A stretch of DNA of 64,000 nucleotides from Mytilus galloprovincialis (lineage: Eukaryota > Mollusca > Bivalvia > Mytilida > Mytilidae), in the NCBI RefSeq assembly GCF_965363235.1, contig NC_134846.1, forward strand, positions 2,485,001-2,549,000. The letters run 5' to 3'. The translations under genes were made by a program, and so were the position numbers. This document shows, one piece after another, positions 46,795 through 57,800 of this stretch. Below the pieces are notes generated by a model that was not told the DNA's origin, searched no databases, and was given only the letters and a program-made list of their open reading frames with translations. Position 1 is the stretch's first letter; each line of letters opens with the position of its first letter.

Positions 46795-48200
46795 AAGAGT
46801 TTATATTAATATAGAACATTTGGATTCTTTAAATCACTTATTCGGATGTATGTAATTATAAAGTTAGTTTCGTTATTTGTATTCTCCGTTTTTTTTAAAT
46901 AATCTTATTAACACCATTTCTATTATTCATACAGGCCGTTCTGTCAAGATTATTTGAATTCAGCATTCTAACAATCCCTTTTTTGTCTTTCAATAAGTAT
47001 ACTAGATCATAAAAAATAGATTTCACTCCAATTTAAAATATGATTCTGTGCTATTACTTCGTGGTAACATTTATCTTCGGACATTATTAAATTGTTTATA
47101 AAGTAATTCATCTGTGGAATTTGATAGATACTGGTGGAAGGTAAATTGGGGGTGGGGCGCAATTAAGGAACAAGGAGTATTCATCGGTTAAACCTTGGTA
47201 ATAAATAAAAAATAATATGAACATTCTTCCACAAGTGAATGGAATCATCAACCTTTACAAGATATAGGCTTTCTATGTCACATTCCGCCTTTCTTTTCTC
47301 AATTCTATTGTATGTTTATTTATTTTGAAATTTACAAACACATTTTTAGGAAGTCTGTATTTAAGACAGAAGTTTGTTGAATGACATATACTGTATTTAA
47401 GTACAATGTATATTTTAAACAAGTTGTCTCTACCATTTTAGTCAATATGTAGAATTTGTTATTGAGATATATAACCAAACCCGATTTCATTTCCAGAAAG
47501 CTAGGAACATTGTTCTTTCAATCGATCAAAGATGTACAGGTTTTATTAATGTTCGTGCTGCTATGTTTACTTTCTGAAGAAATATTGCATGGATATTTAA
47601 CAGATCATTGATGCAATAATAGATCAAATAGATAGATTGCATTCAACATGCACAAGATATTCAACTATCGCTATTTTATAACCCGATTATCAACATACTG
47701 TTTTAACTTATAGTATGAAAGCAAACAAACCTTGAAAAATCCAAATGCATTAGTTCGCTATCGATTTATATCTACTGGTATGTCTATGTTCTATCGGTAA
47801 ACAGTTTTAGGAAGGTCACCTCGATGGTTAATTATATTGAGTGTAGACTTAAGTACACACGAAGTGCAGATACATACGTTCCAGTTTATGCATTGTAATT
47901 GTTTTGTTTATGACTTCTTTTCAATTTAGATATACGTTTCAGTATATATAAGAAGTCGAATATTAAAGTTTGAGTCAATCGATGATCGTGCATTTGACAG
48001 CTAATGTTCCTTTACAGACACCGTGAAAGATCGGCGGTCCTATCCGGTCACTATAGCTTTCTACATCAATAAAAGTTGAACACCATGATATAGCCAATAT
48101 TACATGGGGTAGCCTTTAAAACCCAAAATCAATCAATCAATCGTATAGCACGTCCTCATTTTCCAGAAGATGCCCTACTGAATTCAAAGTACCACTTAGT
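46795..48200. other. Non-coding stretch
   Basis: No gene was recognised on either strand. The sequence is mainly A+T-rich with no repeat family that I could align within the window. Confidence 0.45.
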
Positions 48201-48214
48201 TTGTACTTACATGA

Positions 48215-48412
48215 GCACGACAGGTACCATTTGCAGAGCAGGTTCTGTTTACCCTTATGGAACTTGTGACATCACCACAGGTTTTAGTTTGGGTTCGTTT
48301 TGTTCAGTCTTTCTATGTTGTGGCTTAGAAGTGTTGTTTGCCTTTTTTGTTTTTGGTCGTGTCGTTGTCAGTTTAATTTCACTTATGAGTTTAAATTTCC
48401 CTTGTATGAAAA
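48215..48412 (+). repeat. PLE-B solo 3' tail, worn
   Basis: AGCACGACAGGTACCATTTG, TTACCCTTATGGAACTTGTG and GTGTCGTTGTCAGTTTAATT match PLE-B tail blocks with many changes. Confidence 0.6.
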
Positions 48413-48805
48413 TATTTACAGCATAAACAATATTCAGAGTGAAAATAAAACTAAACAAATTCAGAAATTAAGACACCCATCCAACCCATTCCCACATTAT
48501 TGAATGACATATTACGACCAATTGTATTCGTGCCATAGCTACATGGTTGAATAGTCATACTTTTGATCTGAGTTAACTATTTGAAGCATTATTCTAGTCA
48601 GCTAAAACGTATTTTTGAAAAATTAATTCTTTAAGTTTGTGTATGTAATGCTTTGTTTAAATGTAATATATTGTACCTTGTTTTGTGGAGAGGGCTTACA
48701 TAGGATAGGCCTGTTGCCCAATCTAATTCAACTTATTTGAATAAAAAATTGTTTAAACTAATGGCTGCATGATCAAATTGAAAAAAAAATCATTTTTGTT
48801 CTGTT

Positions 48806-51800
48806 TTATTTAGAACAAACGACACAGTAGGCGACCCTGTTGTCGTGATACGGAGGACAAGGAAGCGATCCACATTTGTAACCGACAACGTAAAACAGAT
48901 GGCCGTTTTTGTTATCTTGACCTGAAGGTATAAATTCAGGATGAATATCCACACATATATAAGATGATGGACTGAAATTTTGAAAACCTGAAGCTAATAG
49001 TCCGGTATATTCAATGTTCCATCCACTGTAACACGATTTTCTACCTGGAATCATAAGCGTTGTTGTTGCAGTTCTCACTCTGCAAACAACACAAGGCATG
49101 TCTTCATCAATTGCATTAGATGCAAATGTATTGCGTTCGTATTCCGATCCGTAAAGCAAGCTGTCTGTAGCAGAAAATGTATCGTTGGAAAGTTCTGGGT
49201 CAGCTGGTAAACAAAGTGTGTTAGTTGGACCTCCAAAATAAGATTTGCTTTCTGTATGGTAATAATTCGATCCAGCTGCATAGCCTGAAAATAAAATACA
49301 AACAAAGCTAACTAAATATTACTAGTATGCTATATACATATACATATTCATGGATCCACAATCTGTCGATACCTGTAACTTGGTATTGCACAAGGTCATG
49401 TTTTTCTCTGGCTGTTTATGACGTCTTTACACTAAATCCATTGGATGTTGGATGTGTACGGATTGATAGTTTAGTCTTAGATGCATGATTTTTTTATTAG
49501 TTGTTAGTGGCTATGAACTAGCTGTCAGATAACTGCGAGTACTCTCAGATCTGTTCATGGCGTCTTTTTGTGTCGGGATATATAAGTACCCGGCCACGTC
49601 TACTTGTATTTTTGTCCATCTGATGAGTTAAGCCTTTTCAACTGATTTTTATAGTTCGTTCTTATGTTGTACTATTATACCACTGTCCCAGGTTAGGGGA
49701 GGGTTGGGATCCCGCTAACATGTTTAACCCCGCCACATTATTTATGTATGTGCCTGTCCCAAGTCAGGAGCCTGTACTTAAGTGGTTGTCGTTTGTTTAT
49801 GTGTTACATATTTGTTTTTCGTTCATTTTTTTACATAAATAGGGCCGTTAGTTTTCTCGTTTGAATTGTTTTACATTGTTTTATCGGGGCCTATTATAGC
49901 TGACTATGCGGTATGGGACTTGTATAGTCTTGAAGACCGTATAATGACCGCTGGAAGTATTTCTGATTTTATTTTCGTGATAAAAAATATACATTCACTA
50001 CTATTTTTCACGTGAACGACACGTGACTTTTTTTGGGGGGTGCGCTTCAGAGTTTCTGTTGTTTCGTTGTTTCCATCTCATAGTTAATGTGTTTCTTTCT
50101 TTTTCAACTTTGTGTTATATACTTATCAATTATAAAAGGGATATATACAAACATATTAGCAAAAACAAAAGACAGACAAAATACAAAGATTTAACATAGT
50201 ACAATAAATAAATCCATGCTCCGCCAAATAGATATTACCAAAAATATACCAAACAGTAAAAGTAAGAATATAAAAAGACTAATTAACGTTCGTGTGAACC
50301 CTTTGGCTAAAATGGCCGTATTTTCACCTTAACATTTACTCTGAGTGCAGACAATAAACCTGTTCATCTGGAAAAGTTTTAAGGCATAGCATGCCCTAGA
50401 TAAATAAATTTCAAAAATGTTTTATGTTTTAGAAAAATAAAAATTTAACTTACAGGATTTTGCAGTGCACTTTTTTTTCATTCCTCCAGAAGGTACCAAA
50501 ATAAACTAAGTTGAGAAAGAGGTTTGAGATCTTCCCCACAGGCAATTATTGAAGTGAGCTGTTTCGTTTGACATGGACGATATATTTTGACAATAGATAG
50601 ATACCTGACAATAAATGGTGATTTAATTTATTTAATTTATTATATATTTAGGTATGACGTATAGAAAAATTAACCACCTCCTCTTTATTAATTATATTAA
50701 ATTTTGTACGATTATTTACGTTTGAAGTTGGATTCATAACAAACTGGACATATATATATATTACAGTTAATTGCTATTAATAAGTATTGCAATATGCATT
50801 TTGTTTAAATGAATTATCAGTATTTAGTTCTAAATCAATCCTAATTCTATCTCATTTTTGAATGATAGTTTTTCATATGTGACGTCATGCTGTTTCTAAA
50901 TTTCATAAATTCAAATGTGGCATAACGTTTCTGCCTTTTCGCCATCGTATGTGACGTCACAATTTTTTTAATTACGTTGACGCTTGGACTGATTCGGATG
51001 TGTGTCTATTTTGTGATAAACTTGGGTTTAGTTTTCTGTAATTAGTTAATATTTCAGTTTCATTATGTATTTCTCTTTCATATTCATTTGTTAACATTTA
51101 CTGTTTGCAATAGCATTAAGTATTCTATATAATAAGGATGTTCTTATCCCGTGCATAAAAACAATGCCGTATTTGTCAAAACCTTTTCAACTTTTAATCT
51201 TCAGTGCTGTACAACTTTGTACCTTTTTCACGTTCGATCTTTTATATCTAGGCGTTATGTATTCAGGTTTAGTTTTCTGTAATTAGTTAATACTTTAGTT
51301 TCTTTGTGTATATCTCTTTCATATTCATTTGATAAAATTTACTGTTTGCAATAGCATGAATTGTTCTATATAATAAGAATGTTCTTATCCCGGGCATAAA
51401 AACAATGCCGTATTTTGCGAAACCTTTTCAACTTTTGATCTTCAGTGCTGTACAACTTTGTACTTTTTTCACTTTCGATCTTTTATATCTGGGCGTCACT
51501 GGTGAGTCTTGTGTGGGCAAGGCGCGTTTTTGGCGTATTGAATTTTAAACCTGATGCTTTTTGTTATCTATTAATCATGTTTTTCTGTGTCTAATATGTT
51601 CTCCTATTTATTTGTATTGTAGTCCTGTAATATTATGTTGTCATTTCAATGTTATATTTAACTTTGCCATTAAAGTGCGAGGTTTGGCATGCCTTAAAAC
51701 CAGGTTCAACCCACCACTTTTATTCCCCTTTAAAAGTGTCCTGTACCAAGTCAGGAAGATGGTCATTGTTATATATTGTTCGTTTCTCTTTGTGTTGCAT

Positions 51801-54800
51801 TTTAACGTTGAGTCGTTTGTGTTTTCTCTTATTTTTGAGATATTGAGATAAGACGTGGCACGGTACTTGTCTATCCCAAATTCATGTATTTGGTTTTCAT
51901 GTTACATTTGTTATTCTCGTGGTGTTTTGTCTGATGATTGGTCTGTTTCTGTGTGTGTTGCGTTTCGATGTTGTGTCGTTGTTCTCCTCTTATATTTAAT
52001 GCGTTTCGCTCGGTTTTGGTTTGTTACCCCGATTTTGTTTTTTGTCCATGGATTTATGAGTTTTGAACAGCGGTATACTACTGTTGCCTTTATTTAAACT
52101 GTGTACCGGAGTGGACCATATCAAGCAAAACTCAACTGTGCGTTAATTTTATCATCTTCTGCAGGGACGAAAAAAAGTGCACTGAAAAATCCAGATAAGT
52201 TATGAGTTTTCTGATTCATACAATGCATTTGAATTCTAGTTATCTAGGGCATGCCATGTCTTAAAACTTTTCGAGATGCACAGGTTTGTCTGTACTTAGA
52301 GTAAATTTTGAAGTGAAAATGCAGCCATTTACGCCAAAGGTCCACATGAACCTTAAAGAACAGTATAACACGCAATTTAGATGATAAACTTCAGGGCAAC
52401 AATATATCGGTTTGTGAAATTAATTGATGCGGTATCACAAAACACATTTGAAAACAAGAGTGCACATGCTGAAAGGTCTTGCCTTCTTTACAAATCATTG
52501 ATAATATGTTGATAGTCCTAACTATAAAGCTTTATTACAACTGTGACATAAACTTAACATAAACCAAGAAAACTAAACATTGACTAATGAACCATGAAAA
52601 ATGAGCTCTAGGTCAGATGAACCATGCCAAGCAGACATGTACAGCTAACAATTCTTCCATAAAACAAATATAGTCCATTTATTGCTTATAGTTTAAAAAA
52701 ACCAGACCAAAACACAAAAACTTAACACTGAGCAAGGTCAAATAAAACCTGCGCGACTGACATATAGATCATAAAATATTTCCATACACCAAATATAGCT
52801 GATCTGTTGCATATAGTTTTAGAAAAAAAGACCAAAACTCAAAAACTTAACTTTGGCCACTGAACCATGAAAATGATGTCAAGGTCAGATGACACCTGCC
52901 ATTTTGACATGTACATTCTACAGTCTTTCCATACACCGAATACACTACACCTATTGCTCATAGTATCTGAGATATAGTTTTGACAACCAAAACTTAACTT
53001 AACTAGTTCACTGATCCATGAAATGAGGTCGAGGTCAAGTGAAAACTGTCTGACGGTCATGAGGACCTTGTAAGGTACGCACATACTAAATATAGTTATC
53101 CTATTACTTATAATAAGAGAGAATTTAACATTACAAAAAATCTTAACTGTTTGTTCAAGTAGAAACTGAACCATGAAAATGATGTCAAGGACATTGGACA
53201 TGTGACTGACGGAAACTTCTTAACATGAGGCATCTATATACAAAGTTTGAAGCATCCAGGTCTTCCACCTTCTAAAATGTAATGCTTTTAAAAAGTAAGC
53301 TAACGCAGCCGCCGCCGTATCACTATCCGTAGGTCGAGCTTTTTGCCACAAAAGTCTCAGGCTCGACAAACTTTATACCCTAGTTTATGTTTGTGAATGA
53401 TTTTGGTTCCAAATGGCAGCGAACTGTGAGAGGAAAACATGTTTGTAAAAGATAACCGACGACGGCGACGAGAACAGCTCATTTGACCTTGCTGGTCCGG
53501 TGAGCTAAAAAGAGATAAAACATTTCAATGGCATTGTAGATTACACACAACTTGGCCAAATACAATATAGAACAGATTGATTGATTGTTGGTTGCTTTAT
53601 ATAATATAGAAGAGAAACGGAGAATATGACAAAGAGATAACAACCCGGCCGAAAAGCCAAAAAAGTCCAAGGCGACCAATGGGGTCCAAACGCAGCAAAC
53701 CAATCCCGCAACTGTGGACAAGTTGCATCTGGCTCCTAAAAGTATGTTCAGATCAATTCAGAAAAATAGACGCAACACTTAGTAGTGTTGGGCCAAATTT
53801 CAGTGTCAATTATTATCATACCTGAATAAACTTTATCGATATTGGATCCAGGACATGTAGTTCTTCCCCAGCGTACGTAAGTGGAACCAGTTCCTTCGAA
53901 TAAAGAATACTTATGTTACAAAATAGTTCAATTTATCCACTGTTCCACTGAACTCACAAAACTTTGAAAGTTATTATGCTTTATATAAGTAAATGTTTCA
54001 AAAGTATTGTAAAAGTGTGAGTAAAATGAGAGTACATGCGCATACGTCGATGTTACAATTATCCAAGTCGTCAGCAACAACCAACAGACATCAAGTTTTT
54101 TAAGGGGCCAGCTGAAGAACGCATACGGGTGCGGGATTTTCTCGCTACATTGAAGACCCATTGGTGGCCTTCGGCTGTTGTCTGTTCTATGGTCGGGTTG
54201 TTGTCGCTTTGACACATTCCCCATTTCCTTTCTCTATTTTCTTTAACATAAGTGTATATGTTCTGGACCATATAAGTATTTTGACCATACGCGTATGGTC
54301 GGGGTAATTAATAGGTTTACTTTAGATACATTTAAACTCTTCTTAAGGTATGATGACCCTTCTAGTTGTCACGTCGTTTAAAAGGTCATTTTATTATATT
54401 TTAATAATAGAAAAGACAATCTTAAACAAAACTAAGAAGTTTCACACAGTTAATTTTACTCACTATTTGTAAGTACCATGTATGTTCCAAATACTCGTAT
54501 GATCCGGAACATATATAACGGTCATTTGGAAACCTTTTAATCGTTCCGAATCAATAAACGTATACATTTAACAACAAGAGTGCACAGACTGAAATGTCTC
54601 GCCTTCTTTACTAATCATTAAATTATGTGGATTGTCCTAAATATAAAGTTCTATTACAACTGTGACATAAACTTAACATTAACCAAGAAAACTAAACATT
54701 GACTAATGAACCATGAAAATGAAGTCAAGGTCAGATGAGCCATGTCAGGCAGACATGTACAGCTAACAATTCTTCCATTCACCAACTATAGTAGACCCTA

Positions 54801-57800
54801 TTGCATACAGTATGAGAAATACAGCCCAAAACACAAAAAACTTAACTATAACCAATGACCCATGAAAATGAGGTCAAGATCAGATCACACCTGCCAGTTG
54901 AACATATACACCTGACAGTCCTTCCATACACTGAATATACTAGACCTATTGCTTATAGTATCTGAGATATGGACTTGACCACCAAAACTTAACCTTGTTC
55001 ACTGGTCCGTTAAATGAGGTCGAGGTCAAGTGAAAACTGTCTGACAGGCATGGGGATCAAATAGCGTTATCATAATACTTAAAATAAGAGAAAATTTAAC
55101 ATTACAAAAAACATTAACTGTTTTTTTCAAGTAGACACCGAACCATGAAAATTAGTTCAAAGATATTTGACATGCGAATGACGGAAACTCCTTCACATGA
55201 GGCTTCTATATACAAAGTATGAAACATCCAGGTCTTCCACCTTTTAAAATATATAGCTTTTAAAAAGTTAGCTAACGCCGCCTCTGCTGGATCACCATCC
55301 CTATGTCGAGCTTTCTGCAACAAAAGTCTCAGGCTCGACAAAAAACAGATCCAGAAAAAGAAATAGAAACCCCAAAACTGTCTATATAAGTTTAACTGTT
55401 GTGAATATATTTCACAGAAACAATCAAAGATTTTCCATCAAAATGTAATTCTTCAAATAACATATAAAAAAGAAGATGTGGTATGATTGCCAATGAGACA
55501 ACTGTCTACAAGAGACCAAAATGACACAGACATTAACAACTATATGTCACCGTATGGCCTTCAACAATGAGCAAAGCCCATACCGCATAGTCAGCTATAA
55601 AAGTCCCCAATAAGACAATATTAAACAATCCAAACGAGAAAACTAACGGCCTTATTCATTTAAAAAAATGAAAGAAAAACAAATATGTAACACATAACCA
55701 AACGACAACCACTTAATTACAGGCTCCTGACTTGGGACAGGCACATACATAAATAATGTGGCGGGGTTAAACGACAACAATACAATGTGTCAGTTTTCAT
55801 AGTTTCATGTCATTTTATGAGAAAATGCAGCCATATAATTGTTTTTCACAAAGACGTCCGGCAAGTCCTTATAAGTGATGAATACAATCTACAGAAAGAT
55901 TGAAAAAGCTGTCATTAAAACCGAAGTCTCCAGAGAACATAAACAATACGATATAACATACATATACTGACTGACTTTATAAACGCAACACTCATTTTGT
56001 AGATTTTTTTTTACCCAACCATGTTTAATCCTCATACAACTACTATTCATGCTTATCATACTTCTTTTTCTTTCGAAAAAATCAACCTCTGACTTACCTG
56101 TGATTATTAAACATACCGGATTATTGAGATCGCGCGAAATTTCGAACCAATAAAATATTTTTTCATTTTTGTTGTGAAACAGTTGATTCAATCCTTGGCC
56201 ACACTTAAATCAGTTAAAAAATGTTGTATATCCTTATTGCCAAGACTGAGAAATAAAAAACTGAATCAACTCATTAGAATATTGCAAACCGGAAAACGTG
56301 AACGTGCTACAACCTGACAATTTGACGTCAAAAACCTGTCTTACTGTCCTTCCGACAATGATACCGGTAGAAGGGATTTGTTGAAGACCATCAATGACCA
56401 AATCAACATGTAGTGACAATGCAACGTCAATAGCATTTGATCACGAAACGTAATTTGCGAGACAGGTCGATAGCCGCAACGTCAACTGCTAATCAAATTG
56501 CTGAATGCCATTTTGCACAGATTTATGCCATTATTGTTTCCCATTAACTTAACTGCCAAAGAATCGATTGCAATTTAAAGCCTTAAAGTTTCAACCGCAT
56601 AATTGCCAAAACCTATTGTGATGGGTGGAACAACGGCAAAATCAGAAGGTGCAAAACAGAATCCAAAACATGCCGAACAGAATTGGTTGACCTATCTGAC
56701 AATAATTTTGGCGTTTGTTACAGTCAGTCATTGCTTTTGACGGTGACACGTGCATTGGTAAGGGGAAACCAGGGTTTCAGTGTATACCATGATATTTGAA
56801 CTTATTTGAAATTCAACTTTCGAAGTGGCATTTTGTTTTAAACATTGAAGTAATGAAAGAACTTTCTGTTCATAAGTTTGTTTACAAAAAATTCAATATT
56901 TGAAAATTGGAATAAAAAAAATATCTAGTGTTGCGTTTCTAAAGTCGGTCAGTATATATGTTACAGTGAATTTGTATAATCAGGGATTATGTAGAATCCC
57001 TGATTTCTCAGGGAATATGTAGAATCACTTAAATCATTAGTAATTATATATAATCCCTGAAAATGACCAGTGATTTTATATAATCACTGAACATTTTAAT
57101 AACTATTCTACACATTCCCTAATATGATTTCAGGGATTATGAATAATTTAATGATCCTTTGTTTGATCAAAGAAATTAATAAAGATAGATTTTTTTTTTT
57201 CATATTCCTTGGCAGATGAAATAATTCTGCTTTTAAACACAGAGGGTGATCTAAAAGATAAAACCAACACAGGGTTTTGAGATAAACTTGAAGACTTCAA
57301 AATTAATAATATCAACATTCCCTTTATAACGATAGTTTTACATGTATTGTTTGTTTATTAAAAGCCAGCGTCAAATGGGTATTCGTGCTGTATTTGTTAA
57401 TCTACAAAGCATGTTATTTGTGATACATATAGAGCAAATGGTGAAGATCATGGAACATCTGTTTTGTGTTATTTTTTTTCTTCAAATGAACAAGAAATTC
57501 AAACTGTAAGAACTTAGGCATCTAAATGTATAGAAAAACAGGCAGAACTTAGGATTGACAAATAGAACAAAATTTTAGAGGAAGCTTGCATTTGATGTAA
57601 TATTCTCATAGCAATTTCACAGGGTAAAAGGAAAGAGAAACCAAAAAAACATGATGGTGATTGTTAAAAAAAAAAAGGAAAAGGGATATCGCCTGGCCAC
57701 AAAACATGGTATCTTTCTTGCTCGAACGAGTTCAAGGTTGCAAATTCCAATTTTGTTTTATTTATTTTTGGGGGGACGGGTACCTTCTGATGTTTTTACA

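Noticed and set aside
49075..49305. 76-codon minus-strand frame overlapping the last exon of the C4-like gene
   Set aside because: It is in the wrong frame; the exon read in phase 1 from the TTTTCAG acceptor gives the conserved Cys-rich domain.
51561..52097. Small open frames conserved to the residue between 35.5-36.0 kb and 51.6-52.1 kb
   Set aside because: They lie in the non-coding PLE-A tail. Identity extends through non-coding bases equally, so recent copying explains it; there is no domain and no codon-level constraint.
52839..53201. 120-codon minus-strand frame
   Set aside because: It runs across tandem units of a dispersed repeat; the second copy of the repeat breaks the frame.
53928..54271. 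Minus-strand frames near the middle exon of the C4-like gene
   Set aside because: They cover an R4 fragment and have no relation to the C4-like domain.
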